In this document: positions 9,021 through 17,279 of the stretch, one piece after another | Layout: each line of letters starts with the position of its first letter | Numbering within the stretch: the first letter of the stretch is position 1 | Assembly: GCA_041390625.1 (NCBI GenBank) | Contig: JAWKPM010000012.1 | Location: forward strand, 1 to 64,000 | Length of the DNA stretch: 64,000 nt | Source of the DNA: RBC038 sp041390625 | GTDB lineage: Bacteria; Chloroflexota; Dehalococcoidia; UBA2979 | Reading direction: 5' to 3' | Notes under the pieces: model-generated | The model's database searches: none | What the model saw: only the letters and a program-made list of their open reading frames with translations | Told to the model about the DNA's origin: nothing | Program-made: the position numbers and the translations under genes

Positions 9021-9710
9021 TTAGTCGAGGGCGACGAGACCGCCACTCGGCGTCCGTGCGAAGGGTGCGCCGCCGTCGCGGTCCTCGAGGCTGAGGCGGC
9101 GGCCGGTCGGGCCTGATGCCCGATCGACCTCGACGAGTGAGCCGTCGGCAGAGACGAACCAGAGGTAACCGTCGGGCGCGACTGCGATGCGTCGGAAGGC
9201 GCCGAGCGTCGCCTCGCCGAACATCGACGCCGAGACCACGTCCTCGAGCCCAAGATCATCGAGTCGATACTCGAGCACGCCGCCCGTGAGCTGAGGCACG
9301 AGCAGCAGGCGACGCCCCTCGTCGATCGCGATCGTCCGAGGCCGTCCGCTCACCGCGCAGCCCACGAGGCCGACGTCGCTGAAGCCGCCGAGCGACGGCC
9401 CGGGCTCGCGCGTCGCGATGTCGATCGATTCGATGCGCGCGTGGTTCTCGGAGTACCAGAGCAGCCCGCTTGTGGCGTCGAGCGCGAATTCGCGCGCCGT
9501 TGAAGGTGGCAGCAGCCCAGCAACAACGAGCTCCGGCTCGGGCGAGCTGCCCCAGCGGAGCAGATCACCGTCCTCGGTCAGCTCGTAGATCACCGAGGCG
9601 ACCTCGGGGGAGGCCGGGGCCGCCTCGGACGCGCATGCCATCGAGGTCATCGCCGCTGCGGCCACAAGTAAGGCCAACGCGAACATCGAGGAGAGGGCGG
9701 GGCGCAGCAT
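9021..9710 (-). CDS. Exported beta-propeller (virginiamycin-B-lyase/NHL-like) protein
   Basis: A 229-residue protein with an N-terminal export signal (LALLVAAAAMTSMAC, possibly an atypical lipobox) and propeller-like repeats such as LLRWGSSPEPELVV, GLLWYSENHARIESID, RRLLLVPQL and APDGYLWFVSADGSLVEVD. The pattern resembles the six-bladed SMP-30/NHL/Vgb group, which read as secreted sensors or lyases; no catalytic claim is possible. The ATG at 9710 was chosen because it begins the signal peptide, and upstream in-frame sequence overlaps nirK. It lies 60 bases downstream of the nirK stop on the same strand, so co-transcription with nirK is likely. Confidence 0.65.
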   Translation of the reverse strand: MLRPALSSMFALALLVAAAAMTSMACASEAAPASPEVASVIYELTEDGDLLRWGSSPEPELVVAGLLPPSTAREFALDATSGLLWYSENHARIESIDIATREPGPSLGGFSDVGLVGCAVSGRPRTIAIDEGRRLLLVPQLTGGVLEYRLDDLGLEDVVSASMFGEATLGAFRRIAVAPDGYLWFVSADGSLVEVDRASGPTGRRLSLEDRDGGAPFARTPSGGLVALD

Positions 9711-9769
9711 CGCTCGACTCCGCCGGGGATCGAGGCGAGGCGCCGATGCTCGACGCCTCGCCCGCCCGT

Positions 9770-10900
9770 CTATTCGACCTGCGAGAAGATCTCGGGGTTC
9801 GGGTCGCCTTCGACCACCAGGTGACCGGCGGCGCCCTTCGTCAGCCGGCTCAGCGCGTGGTCGACGATGATGTAGGTGCCCGGCACCTGCACGTCGAACT
9901 CGACCATCGTGGCGCCGCCCGGCGCGACCGTGACCGTCTGCACGTTCTCGGCCATCGAGGTGAACGAGCCCCACGTCGCCACGCGGTCGAAGATCTCGCC
10001 GATCACGTGGAAGCTCGAGGTCAGGTTCGGCCCGCCGACGCCGAAGAAGATGCGGACCTTCTCGCCGACGTTCGCCTTGAGCGCGCGGTCGCCGGCGATG
10101 GCCCCAACGGCGCCGTTGAAGACGACGTACGACGGGTTCTCAGCGTCCATGCGTCCCAGATCGGGACTCTGCAGGCCGGGGTCGCCGGCCTTGCCGGGCG
10201 TGTAGAGCTCGCTCTGGCAGATGTAGAACTCGCGATCGACCGGCTCCAGGCCCTCGGGCGGCTCGACCACGATCAGCCCAAACATGCCTGCCGAGATGTG
10301 CATCGGGATCGGCGCGGTCGCGCAGTGGTAGATGAACACGCCTCGATGGAGTGCTTTGAAGCGGAACGTCTTCGACTCGCCCGGCGCGACATTCGTGAGC
10401 GTCGCACCGCCACCCGGACCGGTGACGGCGTGCAGGTCGATGTTGTGGCCTGCCGAGTTTCCGGCGCGGTTCGCGAGCGTGAGTTCGACGGTGTCACCCT
10501 CGCGGCATCGAATCATCGGGCCGGGGACGGTGCCGTTGAAGGCCCAGTAGTTGTAGCCGGCGCCGTCGGCGATCTTCGCCTGCATGTCGACGGTCTCGAG
10601 GTCCACCTTCACGACGTCCGGCTCGCTCCGGTTGATCGGCGCGGGCACCTCCGGGTTCGGCAGGTAGTCGAGCTCGACCGCCTGCGCGGGCGCCTGCGTC
10701 GCCTCGGCCGTGCCCGTGGAGACGACGGAGATCGTGCTCTCCGCCGAGGCCGTCGATGTCTCCGCCCCGGCCTCGGCGGTCGGGTCCTCATCGGAGCACG
10801 CGACGCCGAGGGCGCCGACGAACGGAACCGCGAGTCCCAGCGCGCCGAGGCGCTTCAGCATCAGACGACGATTGAGCGTTTGGTTGCGGATCTGAGTCAC
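9770..10900 (-). CDS. nirK: Copper-containing nitrite reductase, lipoprotein-type
   Basis: NirK reduces nitrite to nitric oxide outside the membrane. The 376-residue protein has an export signal RRLMLKRLGALGLAVPFVG ending in a lipobox-like GVAC, so it is probably membrane-anchored. Both cupredoxin domains are complete. GHNIDLH (about 150-156) supplies a type-1 His plus the catalytic Asp and a type-2 His. IYHC (about 190) gives a type-2 His and the type-1 Cys; PMHISAGM supplies the remaining type-1 His and Met; SFHVIGE (about 296) gives the last type-2 His. A GTG start at 10900 follows GGGGAGG with ideal spacing. It is divergent from an NsrR-like Rrf2 regulator 150 bases away, which suggests control by nitric oxide. 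Confidence 0.95.
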   Translation of the reverse strand: MTQIRNQTLNRRLMLKRLGALGLAVPFVGALGVACSDEDPTAEAGAETSTASAESTISVVSTGTAEATQAPAQAVELDYLPNPEVPAPINRSEPDVVKVDLETVDMQAKIADGAGYNYWAFNGTVPGPMIRCREGDTVELTLANRAGNSAGHNIDLHAVTGPGGGATLTNVAPGESKTFRFKALHRGVFIYHCATAPIPMHISAGMFGLIVVEPPEGLEPVDREFYICQSELYTPGKAGDPGLQSPDLGRMDAENPSYVVFNGAVGAIAGDRALKANVGEKVRIFFGVGGPNLTSSFHVIGEIFDRVATWGSFTSMAENVQTVTVAPGGATMVEFDVQVPGTYIIVDHALSRLTKGAAGHLVVEGDPNPEIFSQVE

Positions 10901-10951
10901 CAGTCACCTCCCCTGGCCGCGGCGTTCTGAGCCGCATCGTGCCGTGCACCG

Positions 10952-10963
10952 CTCAATGTTGAG
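10952..10963. promoter_or_regulatory. Candidate operator between nirK and rrf2
   Basis: CTCAATGTTGAG is an inverted repeat with 5-base arms and a 2-base spacer, in the 150-base intergenic region between divergent nirK and the Rrf2 gene. A second dyad, ACGTTC at 10975 and GAACGT at 11003, lies nearer the regulator. Either could bind the Rrf2 protein; there is no experimental support. Confidence 0.3.
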
Positions 10964-11050
10964 TCCTGCACTGCACGTTCTGATGATGTATCTTCGGTGA
11001 CTGAACGTCAAGTGTTCAACTACAGGTTTGACCGGATCGGAGCCGTCCCG

Positions 11051-11536
11051 ATGGAGATCGCCCTCGAACGCCGTGGCGATTACACCGTGCGCGCCGTGAT
11101 CGACCTCGCGAGGCACGTCGGCCACCGGCGCAAGGCCCGCGAGATCGCGAGGACGATGGAAATCCCGGTGCGCTACCTGCCCCAGCTCGTGGCGCCCCTG
11201 GTGCGCGAGGGACTGGTCACCGCGACGGCCGGCCCGGACGGCGGCTACGAGCTGAGTCGCGATCCGGCCTCAGTCACGCTGCTCGAGGTCGTGGAGATCG
11301 CCGAGGGGCCGCTCGAGTCACCTCGCTGCGTCCTCCGCGGCGGCCCGTGCGACTGGAACGAAGGCTGCCCCGTCCACGAGATCTGGTCGCGCGCGCGCTC
11401 AGCCTTCGCGGCCCAGCTCCAGGCCGCCACCTTCGCCGAGATCGCCGCCACCGACGTTCGCATCGAGCAAGGCAAGGTCAGCTGGCCCGCCCCCCTCCAC
11501 CTTGAGACGGTGGAGCGCGGCGGCCTCCGCGATTAG
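11051..11536 (+). CDS. Rrf2-family regulator, NsrR/IscR-like
   Basis: A 161-residue Rrf2 regulator. The winged helix is at the N terminus (RRGDYTVRAVIDLA, RKAREIARTMEIPVRYLPQL, GGYELSRDP). Three cysteines in CVLRGGPCDWNEGC (about residues 95-108) match the Fe-S ligand set of nitric-oxide-sensing NsrR and of IscR. ATG 11051 was chosen because the family begins at this point; an in-frame ATG at 10997 would add an unusual extension. Its position, divergent from nirK, makes nitric-oxide or nitrite control of nirK the natural inference. Confidence 0.85.
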   Translation: MEIALERRGDYTVRAVIDLARHVGHRRKAREIARTMEIPVRYLPQLVAPLVREGLVTATAGPDGGYELSRDPASVTLLEVVEIAEGPLESPRCVLRGGPCDWNEGCPVHEIWSRARSAFAAQLQAATFAEIAATDVRIEQGKVSWPAPLHLETVERGGLRD

Positions 11537-11563
11537 GTCGAGGCGGCTGCCCGAGCAGGGCCG

Positions 11564-11791
11564 CTAGGACGCACGTCGGTCCGCAGAGGTGTCGGGCTCC
11601 ATGCGTGCTCGCTGGCGCGAGGCGCTGATCCCCAACCACAACGGAAACGCGATGATCGCAAGTCCGAGGATCGCGACGATCGTGCTCGGATCCAGACCGA
11701 GGAGATGGTCGATCTCATCTCGGATCCACGCGATCAGCGTCGGATCGATGGCCTCCGAGTGGTGGAGCGGGCTGCGCAGCAGCGATAGCAC
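11564..11791 (-). CDS. Small single-span membrane protein
   Basis: A 75-residue protein with one hydrophobic segment (TIVAILGLAIIAFPLWLGI, about residues 35-53) flanked by charged residues. Its GTG start directly abuts the TAG stop of the upstream MFS gene, so it is probably translated from the same message. No family is recognised. It may be a small accessory of the transporter. Length and the single helix are all that can be said. Confidence 0.45.
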   Translation of the reverse strand: MLSLLRSPLHHSEAIDPTLIAWIRDEIDHLLGLDPSTIVAILGLAIIAFPLWLGISASRQRARMEPDTSADRRAS

Positions 11792-13132
11792 CTATCCGTC
11801 CCCAGCCGTGACGGGCACGCCCTCGAGACGTCGCTCCGCCGTGATCGGAGCGTAGCGGGCCGAGACCGCCTTCTCTCGGATCGTGAACGCCAGCAGGCCC
11901 GCCGCCAGCAGCGCGATCGCGCCCGCCGCGAACGCGGCGTCGTAGCTCCCCCAGCGGTCGAACGCGACACCGAACAAGAACACGGCCAGCGCCCCACCGA
12001 GTTGATGGGCCATCAGGATCAGCCCGCCGAGCGTCCCGACGTGGCGAACGCCGTACACGTCCGCGGTCAGCGAGTTCGTCAGCGGTACGGTCGCCAGCCA
12101 CGAGCCACCGCCCACGACCGCGAATGTCCAGAGCGCCACCTCGCCGGGCAGGGCGATCAGCGAGACGAACGCCGCCGCCCGCACGAAGTAGACGAGGCTC
12201 AGCAACGTCTTGCGCTGCATCCGATCGGAGATCGAACCGATGAAGATGACGCTCGCTGCGTTGATGCCACTCAGCAGGCCGAAGGCGAGCGCCGCCGTGC
12301 CCGGTGAGATGCCCTCGGCCCCCGCCCAGCGGACGAAATGCACGGAGATGCTGGCGGTCGTCACACCGCAGACCCAGTAGGCCAGCGACAGCTGCCAGAT
12401 CGGAGCCGAGCGAAACGATGCTTGCCAGCGGTCGGCGTTCAGAGGGCCGACCGGGAGCACGTTCCCACCGCTCGCGGCGCGCTCCGCGACCAGCTCATTC
12501 GAGTCGCCGTCCGGGTGCAGTCCCATGTCCGAGGGATCGCTCCGCACGATCCACCAAAGCAGCGGCAGGCCCAGTACGAGGGCGATCACGCCGGCCGTGA
12601 CCCACGCCGTCTGCCAGTTCGTGGCGAGGAAAAGGTACGTGAGGAACGGCACCAGCACGAGCCCGCCCACCGACCCGCCGGAGACCAGCAGGCTCATCGC
12701 CGTGCCTCGCTTGCGCTGGAACCAGCGCACCACGAACACGCCGGTCATGCTCGGCGAGATCCCGCCGGCCGCCGAGGAGATGACGAACCCATAGAGGACG
12801 GTCAGCATCCACACGTTCGTGACGAACGCCATTGCGATGAACGCGAAGCCCATCACCGTCATGCTCACGAGCACGACCGGTCGCCCGCCGATGCGGTCCA
12901 TGATCCGACCGAAGAACGGCTGCACGAGGCCGTTGAGCAACCACCCCACCGACGCCGCGATGGAGATCGCCCCCACCGAGACGCCCCACTCCTCTTCCCA
13001 GGTCTCGACGAACACGCCGAAACCCTGCCTCGTGCCCACCACGAGGAACGTCGCGAAGAACAGCGCTCCCACGACGTACCAGCCGTAGAAGCGCCCGCTC
13101 CAACCCGAGTCCGATGTCACCACGGGGACCAC
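11792..13132 (-). CDS. MFS transporter (OFA/monocarboxylate-like)
   Basis: A 446-residue major-facilitator protein with about 12 membrane segments. The N terminus GRFYGWYVVGALFFATF and the cytoplasmic loop GRIMDRIGGRPVVL are typical of the oxalate-formate antiporter/monocarboxylate branch, as is the related gene at 58101. Transport substrate is unknown; small organic anions are likely for this branch. A GTG start at 13132 is assumed; a second GTG three codons in is possible. It lies immediately left of the candidate left boundary of the integrated island. Confidence 0.8.
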   Translation of the reverse strand: MVPVVTSDSGWSGRFYGWYVVGALFFATFLVVGTRQGFGVFVETWEEEWGVSVGAISIAASVGWLLNGLVQPFFGRIMDRIGGRPVVLVSMTVMGFAFIAMAFVTNVWMLTVLYGFVISSAAGGISPSMTGVFVVRWFQRKRGTAMSLLVSGGSVGGLVLVPFLTYLFLATNWQTAWVTAGVIALVLGLPLLWWIVRSDPSDMGLHPDGDSNELVAERAASGGNVLPVGPLNADRWQASFRSAPIWQLSLAYWVCGVTTASISVHFVRWAGAEGISPGTAALAFGLLSGINAASVIFIGSISDRMQRKTLLSLVYFVRAAAFVSLIALPGEVALWTFAVVGGGSWLATVPLTNSLTADVYGVRHVGTLGGLILMAHQLGGALAVFLFGVAFDRWGSYDAAFAAGAIALLAAGLLAFTIREKAVSARYAPITAERRLEGVPVTAGDG

Positions 13133-13249
13133 GCTCCCGAACTTCCCGCCCGATCGTCAATTCGGATCAGGAACTGTAGTCGACAGCGAGGCGCGTGCGC
13201 GTAGAGCGTCGTCAGCGGCAGAGGAACAGTTACGTTGCCTACGTTCTGA

Positions 13250-13273
13250 CTACCACTGAACGAACATCGGGAT
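13250..13273. other. Candidate left attachment-site repeat of the island
   Basis: A 24-base stretch beginning CTACCACTGAACGAAC matches 19 of 24 positions (counted by eye) with 38508-38531 at the end of the serine recombinase gene. It is centred in a small dyad, CGTTC at 13241 and GAACG near 13257. The intergenic position and the pairing with the recombinase end suggest an attL/attR pair. The remaining sequence from 13133 to 13403 holds no supported gene. Confidence 0.4.
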
Positions 13274-13403
13274 CGGCGTTACGAAGCGACGAAACCGAAC
13301 TCGTCGCCTTCTGCCTCGCAGTGCCCCTCGGGCGCTAGCTGACACGCGTGAAGCCTTACGGGCGGAGCTGCGACCTCGGCGCCATCCACCGCCCCGCCTG
13401 CCC

Positions 13404-13691
13404 TCATGAGTCCAGGGGCGTCGGGAAGAAGACCTGCCACGCCAGCGCGGACTTCGCGGTGAGGCTCAGCAGCACGTAGACGCGCTCGCCGAACAGGTAG
13501 TCGCGCCACGGGCCGATGCGGCGGTACTGGAGCCACATGTTCAGCGCGAACACGTTGAAGAGGATGAAGAGCGACACGAAGATCCCGTACACGAAGCCGG
13601 GCGGGTTAGCGGCCGTCCCCGGGCTTACGACGTAGATCGCGATCCACGGGACGGCGCCGACGATGCACCCGAGCCAGAACGGCAGCAGGCT
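13404..13691 (-). pseudogene. Heliorhodopsin, C-terminal remnant (helices 5-7)
   Basis: The last 95 or so residues of a heliorhodopsin survive: LLPFWLGCIVGAVPWIAIYVV (helix 5), FVYGIFVSLFILFNVFALNM (helix 6), and WRDYLFGERVYVLLSLTAKSALAWQVFF (helix 7, here joined with its preceding loop). The Lys in SLTAKSALAW corresponds to the retinal Schiff-base lysine. Upstream of about 13691 the frame continues only as the antisense of a hipA fragment, so the first four helices are gone and the gene cannot make a photoreceptor. Heliorhodopsins are known in several bacterial phyla including Chloroflexota. Confidence 0.75.
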
Positions 13692-14360
13692 GCCTGCGCC
13701 GGCTACCCGCACACGGTCGAGAACGAGGCGTTCTGCATGCGACTGGCCAAGCACCTGGGTCTGCCGGTTGCGAATGTCGAAACTATCGTCGTTCACGACC
13801 GCAACCTGCCGGTGGTGGAGCGATACGACCGTGTGCTCCATGCCGACGGCCGGGTCGACCGAATTCATCAGGAGCACGTCTGCCACGCCCTGCGCGTCGG
13901 CCCGGACCACAAGTATCAGGCCCTCGGGGGCCCGTCCCTCATGAAGGTCGCGCAGGTTCTCGAGGCCGCGGTCGGTCCGGAGGCGCTCGAGGCGCTCCTA
14001 CGTGCGGTCGTGCTGAACGTTCTCATCGGAAACGCGGACGCCCACGCGAAGAACTCCTCGCTCCTCCATCTCCCGGACGGGTCGATGCAGCTCGCGCCGC
14101 TGTACGACCTCGTGTCGACGCTCAGCTACCCCGAACTGGATCCGGAGCTCGCGATGTACATCGACGATGTCCGACGCATCACTCGCGTCTCGCGTGACCG
14201 CGTCATCAACGAAGCCTCGTCCTGGGGCGTTCCGAGGGCTCGCGCAGTCGAGGACCTGCTGGCTCGCGCACCGGCCGCCGCGGATGCCGCTGAGGCAGAG
14301 ACCAAGGGGCTGCCCGAGACGGTACGGACGACGTTCGACCTGCAGCTGGCGAGCCTGTGA
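13692..14360 (+). pseudogene. HipA-like kinase, N-terminally truncated
   Basis: The sequence reads as the C-terminal two-thirds of a HipA-type Ser/Thr kinase: YPHTVENEAFCMRLAKHLGL, VVERYDRV, IHQEHVCHAL, KYQALGGPSL, the catalytic loop NVLIGNADAHAKN and the metal-binding LYDLVST. The N lobe with the ATP-binding loop and the HipA N-terminal domain is missing: homology begins at about 13698, the same point where the heliorhodopsin remnant starts on the other strand. An in-frame ATG at 13737 exists, but the product would lack ATP binding. No HipB is present. Confidence 0.7.
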
Positions 14361-14670
14361 TCCCGCTGAGTCGCCGAGGTGCGGAGGCTCCTCCGGATCT
14401 GAGCATGAGTACACTTGGCTCAGAATGGCATGATTGTTCGTCTGCGATAGACGACGAACCCTTCGGGCTGCGCTTCAACTGCACGTTCGCTTCGCGCGTG
14501 CGTCAGGATTCAGCAGGACCTGCGCACCAATTCAGCCGTCACGCGACGGCAGCGTCGGCGACCCCGTGGCTACGGCCTGCCAACAATCGAGGTGGCATGT
14601 TGTCAGCGCCTGAACGTCGAGCTAGAGACGCGATGCTCGATCGGATCAGGTGACCGTTCGGAGGCAACCG
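14361..14670. other. Gene-free stretch after hipA remnant, with one hairpin
   Basis: No supported gene. A 7-base inverted repeat, GTTCGTC/GACGAAC around a 10-base loop (14436-14459), lies 75 bases after the hipA stop and could end transcription. GGAGG at 14660-14664 is the ribosome-binding site of the following TIR gene. Confidence 0.4.
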
Positions 14671-15528
14671 GTGAGCGTAGACAGAACACACGCGGCGTAC
14701 GAGTTCCTCTCATCACGGCGGGGAAAGACGTTCACTGTCGACGAGCTCGCAGGTGCGTCTGGCTGGAAACCCACAACCGTCCGGACCTACGTGGCAAAGA
14801 AGTGGCACGCCTTCCTGCGGCGCGAAGGTCCCAACGAGTACACGGTTGCGACATTCGATCTCTCGGAGGAGCAGTTTACTGGTCTTCAAACGCAGGTCAC
14901 CGCCACGCCGGTGTTCGAGCCTGAGTACGACTACGACGTGACCCTTTCCTTTGCGGGCGAGGATCGCGAGTACGTGGAGCGGGTAGCATCCGCACTGCAC
15001 GAGCTGGGCGTTCGAGTATTCTACGATCGATATGAAGAGGTCGACCTCTGGGGGAAGAACCTCTACGTCCACCTCGATGACGTGTACCGAAAGCGCTCCC
15101 AGTACTGCGTGATATTCGTTTCACAGCACTACGCAGACAAGGTCTGGACGAATCACGAACGTGAGTCTGCCCAGGCGCGCGCCTTGTCAGAGAAATCCGA
15201 ATACATACTCCCGGTGCGATTCGATGGGACAGACCTCCCGGGGATATTGCCAACAACAGCTTACGTTGACGGCAATAAGTACGAGCCGTCCGGGTTGGCG
15301 CTTATCATCGCGCAGAAGACTGGGTTGGATACTGATCTCGCTGGCATGCTCGCATATCTGCGATCGTGGCTACCAGACTACACAATCGAGCTGGAAGGAA
15401 CTCAAGTTCGATTCCAGTGCCAAGTAGAGTCGTACGATGGATCGTTTCCGGCAAGGCTGCTCGTTGAGATGTATCGCCAAGACATGCTCGATAGCATGTT
15501 CTTGATGCCAGCGATTGTACCGATCTAG
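14671..15528 (+). CDS. TIR-domain effector with N-terminal winged-helix-like domain
   Basis: A 285-residue protein. Residues about 1-60 form a winged-helix-like domain (AAYEFLSS, FTVDELAGASGWKPTTVRTY) that recurs in the protein encoded at 16035-16844. Residues about 85-215 are a TIR domain: YDVTLSFAGEDREYVE, GVRVFYDRYEEVDLWGKNL, CVIFVSQHYADKVWT, and NHERESAQA carrying the Glu expected for NAD cleavage. The last 70 residues are unassigned. Bacterial TIR proteins act in antiphage abortive infection, usually after activation by a partner. GTG 14671 is preferred over GTG 14650 because GGAGG precedes it by six bases. The gene is convergent with the adenine-methylase operon. Its G+C is visibly lower than neighbours (about 52% in one sampled line). 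Confidence 0.85.
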   Translation: MSVDRTHAAYEFLSSRRGKTFTVDELAGASGWKPTTVRTYVAKKWHAFLRREGPNEYTVATFDLSEEQFTGLQTQVTATPVFEPEYDYDVTLSFAGEDREYVERVASALHELGVRVFYDRYEEVDLWGKNLYVHLDDVYRKRSQYCVIFVSQHYADKVWTNHERESAQARALSEKSEYILPVRFDGTDLPGILPTTAYVDGNKYEPSGLALIIAQKTGLDTDLAGMLAYLRSWLPDYTIELEGTQVRFQCQVESYDGSFPARLLVEMYRQDMLDSMFLMPAIVPI

Positions 15529-15714
15529 CAGATCCAGGGCGGGCCCACGGACCAAAGAGGGACCACCGGATGGCGGCCCACGTCCACATGGGGGGTTGGA
15601 TCCGGGGTCGGTTTGGACCACGCAGCCCGCTGTGCGGGAACGATCTAGTGGCATCGCTGCGCGTCAGGAGTCCCGGCCTCGACGGAAACCTTCCAGCAAA
15701 TCCGGTCGCCGCAT

Positions 15715-16035
15715 CTACTCAGCGTCTGCCGCGTGCCGACGAGCTTCGTGAGAGGCCCACCTTTTGGATTCTCGGGGCGCAGGGGCATCCAGTGCCTCAC
15801 CTCGCCAGAGCGCGTTTTCCGTTACCGGCCGCCCCTGGCGGATCTGAGCGGCTTTCAGAACCGGGAACTCGATTCCTTCCCGGACTGACGGTCGACCCCC
15901 TTGACCACCTGCGAGAGTATCCCACCAGTTCCGACGTGACTTCTTGCCCTTCTGCCCGATCGCAGCCGTGGCCCGATCGATGAGCTCAACCACGTCTTCA
16001 TACCCGTTAGCTAGAAGCCACTCCCTGCAGTTCAT
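15715..16035 (-). CDS. Small conserved-looking protein at the end of the adenine-methylase operon
   Basis: A 106-residue basic protein with no recognised domain. It begins NCREWLLANGYEDVVELIDR, likely helical, followed by KKSRRNWWDTLAGG, which could contact nucleic acid or a partner. Its ATG overlaps the TGA of the upstream gene in a TGATG junction, a strong sign of coupled translation and of being a true gene. Role unknown; it is probably a subunit or accessory of the same defence operon. Confidence 0.6.
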   Translation of the reverse strand: MNCREWLLANGYEDVVELIDRATAAIGQKGKKSRRNWWDTLAGGQGGRPSVREGIEFPVLKAAQIRQGRPVTENALWRGEALDAPAPRESKRWASHEARRHAADAE

Positions 16036-16844
16036 CAGAAATCGTCCTCGTCCTCCTCGTCCCCAAGACGCTCCCAGATGTGAAGCCTGCTGCCCGCCGA
16101 GCCGCTCTGCACCATCCAAATTTGCTCTTCGCCGCTAACAAGTTGGATGATGCTGCGAATGAACAAGGCCTCGAATAGGAACCTTATGCGAGAGAGTTCC
16201 TCTTCATCCTGATAGGGGAAGATGAAGCGAGAGACCGCAGTGGTCTCATCTATCAGGTAACGCTCCCCGCGCTGCTCAAGCGCCGCAGCCTCTTCATGAG
16301 TCCTCAGATTCGTCCCACGGAAGCGGCCATCGACGTGAGAAACGGAGTAGCCGACGAAGCGGTCGTTGATAAAGTCGATGATACCGTCGAAGTATTCCGT
16401 GTCGGACGTTCCGTTTCTTGGGAAGTGCTCCTCTAGTGTTTCCGAAGAGATTGCTTGCACTCTGGCGAGCAGGCGGTCCTTGTAGAAGAGAGCGTCCAGC
16501 GTCATACGCAGGTGCTCTTCATTCGACAAAGGCATAAGAAAGTCGTAGATGAGTACTTCCGACGCAGTGGGAGCGTAGTCTGTTATGACCCGCCGTACCT
16601 GAGTGACGTGAGCACGGAACTTCCGCCAGCTGGCGAACCTCCAGAATGCGTCCGTCACTCGGTATTGTGAGTCATCTACCTTCTCGATTAGACCCTTGTA
16701 CTGTTTCCTCAGGTATGTGTTGAGGGTTCCAGGCTTCTCCCAGCCGGTCGCTTTCATGAACTCATCGAGGGTGAACGGCTCTTGAGTCTGAAGGTGCTCC
16801 TGCAGGAACGTGAACGCAGCGCGCTGAGTACTACTGTCCGCCAT
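16035..16844 (-). CDS. Uncharacterised protein with the winged-helix-like domain shared with the TIR effector
   Basis: A 269-residue protein. Residues about 8-65 (AAFTFLQE, FTLDEFMKATGWEKPGTLNTY, then a Lys-rich helix) align with the N terminus of the TIR protein at the key positions AA-x2-FL, FT-x-DE, GW, T-x2-TY and K. The remaining 200 residues are unrecognised and end in an acidic GDEEDEDDF tail. It sits between a PD-(D/E)XK nuclease gene (8 bases upstream) and a 106-residue gene (overlapping downstream), in an operon headed by an adenine methylase. It could be a specificity, sensor or regulatory subunit. Confidence 0.65.
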   Translation of the reverse strand: MADSSTQRAAFTFLQEHLQTQEPFTLDEFMKATGWEKPGTLNTYLRKQYKGLIEKVDDSQYRVTDAFWRFASWRKFRAHVTQVRRVITDYAPTASEVLIYDFLMPLSNEEHLRMTLDALFYKDRLLARVQAISSETLEEHFPRNGTSDTEYFDGIIDFINDRFVGYSVSHVDGRFRGTNLRTHEEAAALEQRGERYLIDETTAVSRFIFPYQDEEELSRIRFLFEALFIRSIIQLVSGEEQIWMVQSGSAGSRLHIWERLGDEEDEDDF

Positions 16845-16852
16845 CTCTCCTC

Positions 16853-17278
16853 CTAGAGTGCGCCTGCATTCGCCTTCGCGACGAAGGTCTCGAGAGCGAC
16901 GATGTCAATCATGTCAGCGTGGGTGAGGTGATCGGCCAACCCGCCGTTGACGAAGAACTCGCGGAGCTTCCAGCCGGGACCGCCCAAGACGATGTACGCC
17001 TTCCGATACTCGGTGGCGCTCCGCCTAACAACGTCAGCCAGGCACATCGCCTCGAATGGCACCTTCTGCTCAGCGGTGCCCGACACCTGTTGCCACTTCA
17101 TGGAAACGAGGAATACGTCGGGGCCGCTGCGGGCGACGATGTCGACGAGCTGTTTGCCTCCGCCCAGACGCCCTCCGACGTGCACCTGGCGCTCCACGGC
17201 GTAACCCCCGTGCTCCAGCGCAGGCAGCACCATCGCCTCTAACACCGCTCCCGTTGACGTCCCGGTGCCCCCGGCCAT
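16853..17278 (-). CDS. PD-(D/E)XK nuclease, candidate restriction endonuclease
   Basis: A compact 141-residue nuclease-fold protein. GGKQLVDIVARSGPDVFLVS then MKWQQVSGTAEQKVPFE shows the usual spacing of a metal-binding Asp (about residue 44) to a beta-strand ending in S-x-K (about 58-60), the variant PD-(D/E)XK core. A helix with Lys and Glu follows. The start is two bases after the methylase stop, so the pair should be co-expressed; this is the classic arrangement of a type II restriction-modification system. It is smaller than most restriction enzymes, so the 269-residue neighbour may be needed for DNA recognition. Confidence 0.7.
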   Translation of the reverse strand: MAGGTGTSTGAVLEAMVLPALEHGGYAVERQVHVGGRLGGGKQLVDIVARSGPDVFLVSMKWQQVSGTAEQKVPFEAMCLADVVRRSATEYRKAYIVLGGPGWKLREFFVNGGLADHLTHADMIDIVALETFVAKANAGAL

Positions 17279-17279
17279 C

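Noticed and set aside
7396..9024. A 542-residue frame over the transglycosylase-like gene
   Set aside because: It is a shadow frame of low-complexity His/Arg/Pro content. The real frame has a signal peptide and a recognisable domain.
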